NCBI RefSeq assembly: GCF_965363235.1
Contig: NC_134844.1
Location: 49,286,872 to 49,350,871 of the forward strand
Reading direction: 5' to 3'
Source of the DNA: Mytilus galloprovincialis
Lineage: Eukaryota > Mollusca > Bivalvia > Mytilida > Mytilidae
DNA: 64,000 bases
Shown: positions 26,621 through 37,036 of the stretch, piece by piece
Position numbering within the stretch: position 1 is the stretch's first letter
Layout of the letters: each line of letters starts with the position of its first letter
Notes under the pieces: generated by a model
Databases searched by the model: none
What the model saw: only the letters and a program-made list of their open reading frames with translations
What the model was told of the DNA's origin: nothing
Translations under genes and position numbers: made by a program

Positions 26621-27884
26621 ATGCTCGAAACTTTAGAATAGTTTAGAAATTTATCAAATCAAATAATCCTTGAGTGATGGTTTCGTTATTGAAATTCTAA
26701 ATTGATGTTTAACCGCGCTAAATATTATATATGATAATCATACGAATAAGTCAGGAACGGAGTTTCAATCTGTAATTCAATAGTTGTTGTTTGTTTCTGT
26801 ATTTGTTTGTCGTATAGTGTTTTGTAAATCAATGGTTTTCTCGTTTGAATAGTTTTATCATTATGTTAAATGGTGTCGGCGTTTGCTACATGTGGAAGTG
26901 CACACATTTACGACATGTTATTGCTTAAACGCACAGTTTCTTCTTCCCGCTAATAATATATAGTCACCATTTGCACTTATATGCGAATGGCCGATTGACA
27001 GTCGCTCCAAAATATTTTGCAACATTTCAGTTAAAAAAAAACTTTTTTAAGTCTGGTAATATTTTCGTCATATTTCCAACAACTTTATTTTTCTTAAACA
27101 TTACAAATATTACAAATATAACAAACAAACAAACTTCATTTTTGGAACACTATCACAAAATTTTCGTAATACATGTGTAGCTATTTATTTAGATAAACTG
27201 TATTAATCCATACATTTCGGAATTATTTAGCAACTATATCCAAATGACGAGGAAGTTCGAGGTTATTCAAGTAATAAGATTAAGGAAACTTTGGTTAACA
27301 CAACAGCATTTTCAACAAAGTAGTTTATTTTTGTTTGACAAACTCGAAAAGAGGGGGAAAAGTAATAAAATGGTTACTTAAGCATTTACTTAATTTCTAT
27401 CACGAAATAAATGCGTTTAATATTTTAGATACAGATACAATATAGTGCATTCGTAAATGTAAAACACTTTTTAATAGAAAATTTAAAAGAGATACATCAA
27501 CAGTGTTTATTTTAGAATTGCTCAAGTCTGTAGGGCTTATTCCCGATTGTCCCACTTTTTTTTAAATTAAGAGCTCATATTGTCCCACATGAAAAGTTCT
27601 GACTGGTCCACATTATTTTATGAGGCGAAATGTTCTTATCCCTTGTTAGATTGTCTCTATGGTTTTGTTTCAGATATATAAGCCAAAATCTACATTTTAT
27701 GCGATGCTCTTCTTTTAGACATTGCGGCCATCTTAATTATTGGGCGGGGTCATCGGATACTTTTTTGAAACTAAATACCCTAAGGATGATTTTGGCCATG
27801 TTTGCTTTAATTTTGCCAGTAGTTTCAGAAGAGAAGATTTTTGTAAAAATTAATGACGACGACGAATAATGAGAAAATGAGAAA
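26621..27884. other. AT-rich DNA with a degraded repeat, no gene recognised
   Basis: About 26,745-26,860 has a decayed version of the interior of the 435-bp repeat ('GTAATTCAATAGTTGTTG', 'TTTTCTCGTTTGAAT'). The plus frames at 26971 and 27630 (69 and 79 codons) have no recognisable domain. Confidence 0.45.
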
Positions 27885-27915
27885 AGCTCACTTAGTCCTA
27901 TGGTCCAGGTGAGCT
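27885..27915. repeat. AGCTCAC...GTGAGCT hairpin, copy 1
   Basis: A 31-base motif with 7-bp arms AGCTCAC/GTGAGCT. The same arms at the same 31-base span occur at 33,066. It directly abuts the CGGACAAAAAGC minisatellite. Confidence 0.7.
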
Positions 27916-28172
27916 AAAAAGCAAAACGGACAAAAAGCAACGGACAAAAAGCAAAAGTGTCGGACAAAAAGCAAAATTATCGGACAAAAAGCAAAACGGA
28001 CAAAAAGCAACGGACAAAAAGCAAAAGTATCGGACAAAAAGCAAAATTATCGGACAAAAAGCAAAACGGACAAAAAGCAACGGACAAAAAGCAAAAGTAT
28101 CGGACAAAAAGCAAAATAATCGAACAAAAAGCAAAAGCGGACAAAAAGCAAATCGCGGACAAAAAGCACCGT
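27916..28172 (-). repeat. GCTTTTTGTCCG minisatellite, inverted copy
   Basis: This is the reverse complement of the array at 18,582 and has the same 70-bp higher-order unit (sub-units 20, 16, 14 and 20). The flank CACCGTATCAGACACC is the reverse complement of the GACACCTGATACGGTG flank of the first array, so the two loci are copies of one unit rather than independent arrays. Confidence 0.95.
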
Positions 28173-28344
28173 ATCAGACACCTACATGTGTCCACTCAAG
28201 TTCAAATAAAGTGGATGTAAGCAGATATATGCAACCATACAGCCTTCAACAATGAGAAAAATCATATCAAATAGACCCTTGTAAATAGGTGTTGATCAAA
28301 TGATATTGTAAAAAAGAAGGTTGTATATTTCATGACGGTATAAT

Positions 28345-28930
28345 ACTAAACCCCTAACAGGAGGGATTGTGCCTGATATTCATATGATGAAGACATCATC
28401 TTTCAATCAGTTTAATTGAGGTCTGGTTCTGGCATGTCAATAACTGCTAGTAGTCTGTTGTTATTTATGTATTATTGTCATTTTGTTTATTTTCTTTTGT
28501 TTCATATTCTGACATCGGACTCGGACTTCTCTTAAACTGAGTTTTACTGTGCGTATTGTTGCGCGTTTGTTTTTTCTACATTGGCTACAGGTATAGGGGA
28601 GGGTTGAGATCTCAAAAAACATGTTTAATCCCGCCGCAATTTTGTGCCTGTCCCAAGTCAGGAGCCTCTGACCTTTGTTAGTCTTGTATGATTTTTAATT
28701 TTAGTTTCTTGTGTATAATTCGGAGCTTAGTATGACGTCCATTATCACTGAACTAGTATACATATTTGTTTAGGGGCCAGCTGACGGACACCTCCGTGTG
28801 CGGGAGTTTCTCGGTACATTGAAGATCTATCGGTGGCCTTCGGCTGTTGTCTGCTCTATGGTCGGGTTGTTGTCTCCTTGACAAATTCCCCATTTCCATT
28901 CTCAATTTTATAGTTTGATTTACATCTGCA
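28345..28930 (+). mobile_element. dispersed mussel repeat ending CCATTTCCATTCTCAATTTT
   Basis: Landmarks include 'GAGGTCTGGTTCTGGCATGT', 'GACATCGGACTCGGACTTCT', GTGCCTGTCCCAAGTCAGGA, 'GACGGACACCTCCGTGTGCG' and the terminal CCATTTCCATTCTCAATTTT. I recognise these as parts of a very common mussel repeat. The terminal phrase occurs alone at about 58,336-58,361. The minus frame at 28753-28938 is a shadow of the repeat. Confidence 0.7.
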
Positions 28931-29500
28931 ATAATCACGAAACAATCAGAGACAAGTTTGGATCTAAATCTGTATGTCCCACATAATCAAATTGACCGAA
29001 GAGAGAGGCGAAAGATACTAAAGGCTTATTTAAACACATACGTCAATAATAAACTGACAAAACCACGGCAAAAAAAGAGAAAGATTAAAAAACAAACAAC
29101 AGTATGCAAAACATAACAAAGAACATCAAAGACTGAACAAAACGAACCTCGCCAAAAAACTGGTGTGACCAAATGACTAATTTATCTCAGCTTTACATTA
29201 TTTAGCAGACCCTTTATTATACCAAACCAAACAAAGTTCTTTATGGTACAATGTTTTTGATCCATCGGTCTGTCAGTCCTGTTCTCGTTATTGCAACTGA
29301 AACCACATAACAGAGTTTTATAAATTTTTGTAGATAATGAGGAAATTATGAAATTATCAATTCATTGATTTTCTATATACTCCTACAACAGTTTGTCATA
29401 AAATCTGTCTAAAGACCACAACAGAGTTTCATGAATTTTTAAGATAGTTAGGACATGCTATGTAAATGTGCATATTGGCAGAAAATTATGATTAATATTT
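28931..29500. other. AT-rich DNA, no gene recognised
   Basis: No coding region or repeat that I can support. Confidence 0.5.
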
Positions 29501-29770
29501 TTATGCCCCACCTACGATAGTAAATGGGTATTAGTTTTCCAGTCTATGCGTCTGCTCCTTCGTCCGTTTTCTCGCTTCAGGTTAAATGTTTTGGTCAAGG
29601 TAGTTTTTGTTGAAGGTCAGGTCCAATAAACTTGAAACTTAGTACATATGTTTCCAATAATATGTTTTTTCTAAGCTTAATGCCAAAGAAGGTTTTTTTC
29701 CCCTATTTCACGGTCCACTGAACAAAAAAAATGATAGGGCAAGTGGGGAACGGTGTACGATGGACACATT
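29501..29770 (+). mobile_element. TTTATGCCCC-type dispersed repeat
   Basis: It begins 'TTTTTATGCCCCACCTACGA' and contains 'GTCAAGGTAGTTTTTGTTGA' and 'AATAAACTTGAAACTTAGTA'. This type is common in bivalves, and a relative begins at 32,528. It directly precedes copy 2 of the TCGAGC-hairpin element. Confidence 0.55.
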
Positions 29771-29778
29771 CTTGTTTT

Positions 29779-30632
29779 TGTCGAGCCTGCGACTTTTGTC
29801 GCAGAAAGCTCGACATAGGAATAGTGATCCGGCGGCGGCGGCGACAGCGTTAGTTCACTTCTTAAAAGTTTTATATTTTAGACGGCGAACGACCTGGATG
29901 CTCCATACTTCAAATACAGATGCCTTAAGTTTGGAAGTTTCCGTCTGTCACATGTCCATTGTCCTTGAACTCATTTTCATGGTTCAGTGACTACTTGAAA
30001 AAAAGTTAAGAGTTTTTGTAATTTCTCCTATTATGGGTAACTATATTTAGTATTTGCGTACCTTGGTCAGCATGCCCATCAGGCAGTTTTTACTTGACCT
30101 CGCCATCATTTCATGGATCAGTGAAAAGGGTTAAGTTTTTGGTGGTCAAGTCTATATCTCAGACACTATAAGAAATATGTCTTGTATATTTGGTGTATAG
30201 AAGGATTGTAAGGTGTACATGTCCAACTGGCAGGTGTCATCTGATCTTGACCTCATTTCCTTGGTTCAATGGTCAAAGTTAAGCTTTTGAGTTTTGTTCG
30301 TTTTTTCTAATACTATATGCAATAGGTCAACTATATTTGGTGTCTGGAAATATCTTATGATGTCAGCCTCGCAAGTCTCATTTGACCTTGATCTCATTTT
30401 CGAGGTTTATTGTTCAGTGTTTAGTTTTTGTGCCAAGTGTCATCTGACCTTGACCTCATTTGTATTGAATGATTGTAAGGTGTAAATGTATTCCTCATTT
30501 TGGTCATATGACCTTGATCTCATTTTCTTTGGTCATGTTATTAATAAGTTTATGTGATAATTGTAGTAAAGCTTTATATGGTCTATCAACATAAATAAGG
30601 CGAGAAATTTCAACGTGTGTACTCTTGTTAGG
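29779..30632 (+). mobile_element. TCGAGC-hairpin dispersed element, copy 2
   Basis: Same orientation and plan as the copy at 22,413: hairpin head (29781-29813), a short CGGCGG-rich segment, then segments of about 147 bp with 'CTGATCTTGACCTCATTTCC' and GGTGTACATGTCCAACTGGC, ending 'GTGTACTCTTGTT'. It is shorter than copy 1 by about one segment. Confidence 0.75.
29781..29813 (+). repeat. conserved hairpin at the head of copy 2
   Basis: TCGAGC/GCTCGA outer stem and TGCGAC/GTCGCA inner stem, fully paired around TTTT. Relative to copy 1, an A-T pair has become G-C and a T-G pair has become C-G. Confidence 0.85.
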
Positions 30633-31316
30633 AATTAGGAACTATGCCTTCAGAATTTCATGCGTGTTTGAACTAAATAATCTGTTGAAATTTTGTTTGC
30701 TTAGTGACAATGTCGGGCTGTGAAGTATGTGAGCGTGCTCACAAATGTTCTTTGATTACACACAGTCAATGCATTGTCTGTGCATCCCAGATACAGTCTG
30801 TATGCATTTTCTTTGTTGTAAATTAAATTAAGTTTATGTATTGTACGTCGTTCTTAGTCTTTATACATTGTTTATATGCTTTGACTATGAGTCTAATATA
30901 CTTCTATTGTCGGTATATCTTAGATTTAGTCGGTTAACACTGTCTATGGATCAGAGACACAGTATGTATGCATTGTAAGTTGTTCCAAGTTGAAATAAAA
31001 GTCTGTATGTTTTGCCTGTTACTGCAAGATAAAGTGTGTGCACTGCCTGTGGTTCTTATATATAGTCTGTATGCATTTTCTGTATGCTTTATCTATGGGT
31101 CTAATCTTTAGATACAGTCTGTATACAAACTGTATCTCTGACCCATATACAGTGTCCAAAAAAACTCTGTTTTAAGATCTCTAACCCATATACAGTGTGA
31201 AAATGATCTTTGGTTCTAAGATGCATTTTGTTTGATTGGCTGAATGCTTAGTATATATTGGTTTCGATATATGGTCTGTATGTATTGTATGGATCTTATA
31301 TATTTGTATTTTTTTC
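30633..31316. other. repetitive AT-rich DNA, no gene recognised
   Basis: Several loosely repeated phrases of the type 'ACAGTCTGTATGCATTTTCT' and 'ATACAGTGTGNAAA' suggest an old degenerate repeat. Around 31,103-31,150 'ATACAGTCTGTAT' and 'CAAACTGTATCTCTGACCCA' form an imperfect inverted repeat. Confidence 0.45.
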
Positions 31317-31698
31317 CATCTGATGAGCAAGCCTTTTTCAACTGATTTTTATAGTTCGTTCTTATGTTGTACTGTTACACCAAAGTCCCAGGTTATGGGA
31401 GGTTTGGGATCCCGCTAACATGTTTAACCCCGCCACATTCTCTATGTATGTGCCTGTCCCAAGTTATGAGACTGTAATTCAGTGGTTGTCGTTTGTTTAT
31501 ATGTTACATATTTGTTTTTCGTTCATTTTTTGTATATAAATTAGGTCGTTAGTTTTTTCGTTTAAATTGTTTCACATTGTCATTTCGGGACCTGTTATAG
31601 CTGACTATGCGGTATGGGCTGTGCTCATTGTTGAAGGCCGTACGGTGACCTATAGTTGTTAATTTCTGTGCCATTTTGGTCTATTGTGGAGAGTTGTC
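31317..31698 (-). mobile_element. 435-bp mussel repeat, larger part, split by the Polinton element
   Basis: This reverse-orientation copy runs from TGATGAGCAAGCCTTTTTCA to GAGAGTTGTC and is then interrupted. Its remaining end resumes at 37,746. The final six bases, GTTGTC (31693-31698), are duplicated at 37746-37751. Confidence 0.9.
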
Positions 31699-31739
31699 AG
31701 TAGTGTTTGTGGGACAGTATGACCACATAAAGGTGGACG
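31699..31739. repeat. Polinton left terminal inverted repeat
   Basis: AGTAGTGTTTGTGGGACAG then ATGACC, CAT, AAGGTGGACG, matching the reverse complement of 37705-37745 with three mismatches. Confidence 0.92.
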
Positions 31740-31920
31740 TCGGACGCTGACGCCATATTTGGACCTGGGTGTGAACGCCGACGCCATATTTGGGCCTTAA
31801 CGCGGACGCCATGGTCGACCTGAAATCGGGACGCGAATTTGGGGTTGGACCGTGTGATTCGGACATCGAGACGCCGACGCCATATTTGGGCTTGAAACTT
31901 GGACGCTATACCTTAATGTT
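31735..31920. repeat. subterminal GACGCCATATTTGG repeats
   Basis: The phrase GACGCCATATTTGG occurs three times (about 31751, 31782 and 31876) and shorter forms (GCGGACGCCATGG, GGACGCGAATTTGGG) lie between. This block follows the left terminal repeat and has no counterpart at the right end. It may hold protein-binding sites; that is inference. Confidence 0.7.
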
Positions 31921-32317
31921 GCATCAGACTACCCTTTAAGGTGACGTCATACCCTTAAAAGTGGACGGTATATTCTCGAAAACGGACGAGAATTTGTCTT
32001 TGATAAACGCTTAACCAACCCCTAGGTAATAAGTCTGTGATAATTCTGAAAAGAATCTTCTACCACTTAAATAATTAACTGCTTATACATGTTTATAACA
32101 ACTGTAAGAATTCTCCAAGATATACTATTTATATTAATCAGAAAAACTGTCACTCAATGCAGTAGGCGGAACTATTCCCGTGTAAAGAGAATTGGATTAA
32201 AATGTTTGATATCAATACATAAAATATTTGTCTTTATCTTTTTAATTTTTGGATTTCTTATCTTATTAACATGACAATCACATGGCACACAGAATTAAGA
32301 GAGCTTTCTTCCTCACC

Positions 32318-32384
32318 AACATGGTTTATCGAAGTGTATTTTAGGGATGAAAATCTTAGGTTTTACACTTCGATTAACCATGTT
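32318..32384. repeat. 67-bp inverted repeat within the Polinton
   Basis: AACATGGTTTATCGAAGTGT is mirrored by ACACTTCGATTAACCATGTT with a single mismatch, separated by about 25 bases. It could be a small foldback element or a transcription-related hairpin. Confidence 0.75.
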
Positions 32385-32527
32385 GCCGAAACTACTTCTT
32401 TTGCTTCTGTGTAAAATATATTAATTGGCGATACACACAAAGGAAATCGCCTGTCTAACAAGACTTTAAATTTAAAAAAAAAGGCATACAAATGTTACTG
32501 TCACGAATTATGGGTATCAAACACATT

Positions 32528-33100
32528 TTTTATGCCCCCGCCGCTAGGCGTGGGAGAAGTTTAGTTTAGCCCTTGTCTGTCAGTCCAGTCCGTTTGTCGG
32601 GTACGTTCCCAGAAATGGTTTCCGTTTGCCTCAACCAAATGTTATAAATTCAACTTATACACTATGCCAATTACTAAAACACACAGATCAAATTTGAAAT
32701 TGAATGGCGTCTCTTTTATAGTTCGTGAGTTATGCCCCTTTACAAATGGTCAAAGACCTAGTGCTTATTCTGTAATTTCCGCTCTCTACATTTAGTTTGC
32801 CTCAACCAAATGTTATTGAACTAATACACAATGTTTATTAACACAAAACACTGATGATCAAGTTTGAAATTGGGTGACGTCACTTTTACCGTTCTGAAGT
32901 TGTGCCCATTCAGCGCTAATTTACAAAAACAAAACAAAACCAACAAACAACCAAATTAAGTGTCCAATCAATTTTGCTAATTTTTAAAATAGAAATCGTT
33001 AAAACTAAATTGCTCGTGGTCAAGTTTGTTTAACTTTGAACAAAAGGTTTCAGTAAAGAGAAAAAAGCTCACTTGACCCTGTGTGCGAGGTGAGCTAGTT
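32528..33100 (+). mobile_element. TTTATGCCCC-type dispersed repeat inside the Polinton
   Basis: It begins TTTTTATGCCCCCGCCGCTA and contains two copies of 'TTGCCTCAACCAAATGTTAT' (about 32629 and 32801). It ends near the AGCTCAC...GTGAGCT hairpin at 33066-33096. Probably a separate element nested in the Polinton. Confidence 0.5.
33066..33096. repeat. AGCTCAC...GTGAGCT hairpin, copy 2
   Basis: Same arms and same 31-base span as at 27,885, with a different loop. The loop divergence against conserved arms suggests the stem is what is retained. Confidence 0.7.
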
Positions 33101-33114
33101 CAAATTTAAGTGAA

Positions 33115-33410
33115 AATGTTTTTAATCTGGAATCACAAATTACATAAAAAAAATGTGATAACAAATTCCACAAATTCGTTATCACGAATTTAATCCGTAA
33201 TAACCAATTATACAATTCGTTATAACGATTTTAATCGTTATCACACATTACAAAAAATTGTGATAACGAATTTAATTCGTAATAATTCGTAACGAATTAC
33301 AAAATCTGACATAACGATTTCCACCAATTCGTTGTCACAAATTTAAGCTGTTATAACGAATTATAAAATTCGTAATAACGATTTAAATTCGTGATTTCGA
33401 ATTCAAATTA
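33115..33410. repeat. array of AATTCGTTATAACGAATT-like palindromes
   Basis: Degenerate AT-rich units built from 'AATTCGTTAT(A/C)ACGA' and its reverse complement alternate at roughly 30-40 base spacing for about 300 bases. Since the core is self-complementary, no strand can be assigned. Location within the Polinton is certain; whether it is part of the original element is not. Confidence 0.75.
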
Positions 33411-34363
33411 TATTTGTGGGAGGTCCTATGGGCATCCGTAGCTTTCCGACTTATTTGAACCACTTAATTAATATCCTATGGTCCTTATTAACATGACATC
33501 TCAAATAATTAGATTAAGAGATAAAGCACATCTGGTGATTAAAAATAAGTATCTTTATACACTTTCTTTCAATAACATGTTTACAAGTGTACACTTTTTT
33601 ATTTGGTTCTAATTAACGGACACCAATTATAAAAATATAGTCTGTGACATTAAATAATTATCTTTATCTTTTAGATAAGCATGACAACCGTAAACATTCA
33701 GTAGTATTGCATTCCAACTCATTTCAACCACATATAATTACTATCATATGATTAGGATTTCAACCCAAATGATTAACTAAAACCACGTCTGGTCATTTAA
33801 AATTGTTTCTCATTTAACATAATCGTATCTATATATTTGAAAGTTCCACGGTCGTAGTTGGTTTTTATCTTCAAAAATACACGGATAATATATTTAATCA
33901 ATCAATATTTATATACAAGGAGTTTGGATTGGGTTTACAGAATAGAGAATAATGGACGAAAAAATAAATAAAGAATGATATGGGCGAGAAAAATAAAGAA
34001 TAAAGAAATATGACCAAAATAAATATAAAGAATAGTGTTCTATTATAAATGATTCCCATGTCCCAATATATAAGATTTGGATTGAAAAGCATCTCTAAAC
34101 GAGGTGCTAAAGGGACAAAAGACAAAATGTGTTAACAAATTTTGTTCCTGTCTATAGCGAAAATTCCTTTCATTGCTTATATTTCTAATCTATATTCTAC
34201 AATTTGTAGTTATCACCAGCTTCAATGATACTGTCTTGACAAATAAAATTTGCCTTTTCTAAAATAAAATAATAAATTCATACTTTATTTTGCCTCTGAA
34301 CGAAGATGATAAGCCATAAACTGACATTTTTGTTCTATTTTCTACCTTCAACTTTTTAATGGG

Positions 34364-34495
34364 TTGTTTTTTGCTTTTTGTTTTTGTTTGTTTTTGTTTT
34401 TGTTTTTGTTTTTGTTTTTTTTTTTTCTTTCTGTTTTTTTTTTTCTTTCTGTTTTCTTTCTGTTTTTTTTTTTTTTTTTTTTTTTTTTTTTCTCA
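34364..34495. repeat. T-rich low-complexity tract
   Basis: (TTTTTG)n followed by long T runs with interspersed CTTTCTG. The plus frame of 79 codons here, almost all F and L, is not a gene. Confidence 0.95.
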
Positions 34496-34499
34496 CAAG

Positions 34500-35490
34500 A
34501 TCAAGCTTTAGTTACCGATACACTTAACGATACACTTAACGATGAAATCCTTGTATACCATGAGACTCAACAACTATACAAATTATGTCAGGTGTCAATA
34601 TAATTATAAATGAAATATCAGTGTATCTGTACATACAAAAGCCACAACTATCAATGGGGTGTAACAGGCACAGAATAGAATAAATAAATATATTGTGATA
34701 TATTAATCCCTTATCAGTGTTATCATCTCCTGAGATGTCATGACAATATTTCCATAGTCCACATGTAACCTCATCATTTGACCAGTTCTTCCATGTTGTA
34801 TGTACTAAATCAACAATACTTTCATCCCTCACCTGTGATCAAACTGACACCAGTCCTGGGAAGTTCTTATCTATATAGGAACATGTGTTAATCATTTAGA
34901 ATAGTGAAATAGGGACTGGTAAAATATATCGAATAGAGAAATATACGGCTGCTTAAATATAAGGAAAGAAGAATTATGGGATGTTAAACTTTAAAAAAAA
35001 TATAGAGGAATACAAACAAATATGACTGTATATAATTGCAGTAGCATTTTTTGTTTGTTTGTGCACGTGCAAGAATTATGTCCGTGCAGAGAAACAAGAA
35101 CCGGTTTGAACCGGTATAAATGAGATTATTCTGGCTCTGTAGGTGGCCGGCTCTTAGCATACAGTCCAATCAAACAAGTTTTATGTCTATATAGTCCTCA
35201 ACATAAAATTATGATGAAGATTACTAAATGCTTAATGAAGAAAGATGATCAGGAGGATTCATTAATTATACAGAAACAAAAAAAAATTAGATTGACTATA
35301 ATAATTATTTCAAACGTATAGAAGATAAATTAGTCTACTGTATACGTACTTAATATATAGTTATGCACAACACATTTTAGCCTATTGCAAGGCAAAATTT
35401 ATGTTCCTATCCAATATACCCTTTATCCCGCGGGGTGGCCTCTTTTACAAGACCTATAGCTATTGTATTTATGGTTAACGTGTTCTAAAC
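34500..35490. other. Polinton interior, no gene assigned
   Basis: I see no major-capsid, polymerase or integrase motif here. A minus frame at 34536-34832 (98 codons) is the longest but its content (for example CGLWKYCHD) is too short to assign; it could be a captured exon or chance. The frame at 34984-35169 has no recognisable domain. Confidence 0.4.
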
Positions 35491-35616
35491 ATTCATGAAC
35501 TATTTGCCACTGGACGTTAAGCAATCAATTACTATTTCCGTTTATTTCCTTAAATACGGGTTTGAGTATAACAAAGCTATCAGAGAGATACTAAAGGTTT
35601 CACTGGAATTAACACT

Positions 35617-36030
35617 ATGGACGAGTTTTGTTTATTTATTAATAGCGAAAACTCGCTTTCATCCATCGTTTGAAAGTAACGTACGTGGCAATTTCAAAGT
35701 GCGCCTTCCAAAACGCTATACGTTGGATGGATCGTGGGAATGTGCATTGAAGGTGTCGTTCATACCGGAATTAGAAGCCTAAACGAGACGTATGTACTTC
35801 TGTTCCGATTTCGTGCACCAGTCGTACGTTAGGGGAAATCTCTCCATATTCCCCAGTCGATACGATTAAATGAAGATATCACGGACGTGACGTTTGGGAA
35901 ACCAGTCTATTTCACGGTAACCAGGAATGAATTGTATCACATCGAATTTGTTTTGAGAGACGATCATCTTCAAATATGTCGTCTAAAAGATGACCATGTA
36001 TTTCTCTTGCTATATTTTCGAAGGAAGTGA
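35617..36030 (+). pseudogene. penton-like minor capsid protein remnant (Polinton)
   Basis: In Polintons and adintoviruses this single jelly-roll protein forms capsid vertices. A plausible start codon is at 35617 (MDEFCLFINS), but that frame stops at 35671-35673. The next part lies in another frame (about 35673-35782) and carries FKVRLP and LDGSWECAL, the hallmark N-terminal strand pair of this family. A third frame (about 35785-35867) carries YFCSDFV, and a fourth (about 35868-36030) carries FGKPVYF, LYHIEFVLRDD and a final LLLYFRRK. At least three frame changes are therefore needed, so the gene is dead. The alternative upstream start at 35495 adds residues without family character. The family call is from motif order only. 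Confidence 0.65.
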
Positions 36031-36080
36031 AGTAAATCTATAAGAGGAAACTACTCACTGTCATTTAGGAAATTACGAGT

Positions 36081-37036
36081 ATGTTTAATTGCAATATTTG
36101 CCGTAAAGTGTATGTGTGGCCGCACGATCTTCAAAGACATATGAGAAGTAAGCATTCTTCCGATGAGCCACTATACCTACCAAGTGTTACCCAGCAGCAG
36201 CAAAAGCAGCAACAGCAGCAGCAGAAAAAGAAGCAGCAGCAGCAAAAGCATCAGCAGAAGGCTTTCGTGTTTAGACACCCTTTCACCATGATTGTGTCCG
36301 GTCCAACCTCCTGCGGAAAAAACTTATTTTATCTTATTTGTTTCAACACATAAAAAGGCTGTGAAGTCCTAGTCCAGACAGGATCGTTTGGTTGTATAAA
36401 AGGTGGCAACCTCTTTATGAGGAAATACAACGAACAGTGCTTCCACGCGTTGAATTCATTCGTGGAATTCCTTTTGATCTCGAAAAGGACGATTTTTTCG
36501 ATCCCAACATTCGAAACATGATCCTATTAGATGACCTCATGTCGACATCGGCCAAAGACTCCAGAATAAATGATTTGTTTACGGAAGGGTGTCACCATAG
36601 GAATTTATCGGTCGTCGTTTTAAATCAGAATTTATACTTTGGCAAAGACCCCACCCAGAGACGAAACTGTCATTATCTCGTTCTCTTTAATAACCCAATT
36701 GATCGACAGCCCATCGTGACTCTTGGCCGACAGATGTATCCTTCTCGAGGGGACTTCTTTCTCCGGAAATTTGAAGAGGCAACGAGGACACCTTTCGGGT
36801 ACCTTCTTGTTGACCTAAAAGCTAGAACCCCAGATGCCTCCAGATTGCACACAGAGGTCTTGCAGGTCGGTCAAGGAGAGACACCAGACGGACAGAGGGA
36901 TGACGACCGTCTCTCCAATACTTTTGAAGACGATAGTTCGGTCTCATCAGACGAAGATATTGTCGACGAGACAACACATAGTTCGTCAGAGGATGCTGAA
37001 ACACGAAAAGATCTCATCGCCTGGATTGCGGAGTAG
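36081..37036 (+). pseudogene. FtsK/HerA-type packaging ATPase with N-terminal C2H2 zinc finger (Polinton)
   Basis: This ATPase class pumps the genome into the capsid. The first segment (36081-36353) opens with a C2H2 finger (residues 1-25: CNIC, then H-x4-H within HDLQRHMRSKH), followed by a glutamine/lysine linker from CAG/AAG repeats (about residues 40-65). It then shows a Walker A-like loop, HPFTMIVSGPTSCGKN. The last loop residue is N where Ser/Thr is normal. The frame then breaks. The second segment (36392-37036) carries VWLYKRW just upstream in frame, Walker B (MILLDDLM), the sensor-like VVVLNQN and an acidic C-terminal tail (about residues 170-214). The reading frame changes once between 36,330 and 36,380. 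The gene ends at a TAG (37034-37036) overlapping the protease frame. Confidence 0.82.

Noticed and set aside
34364..34603. 79-codon frame almost entirely of F and L
   Set aside because: Translation of a T-rich low-complexity tract.
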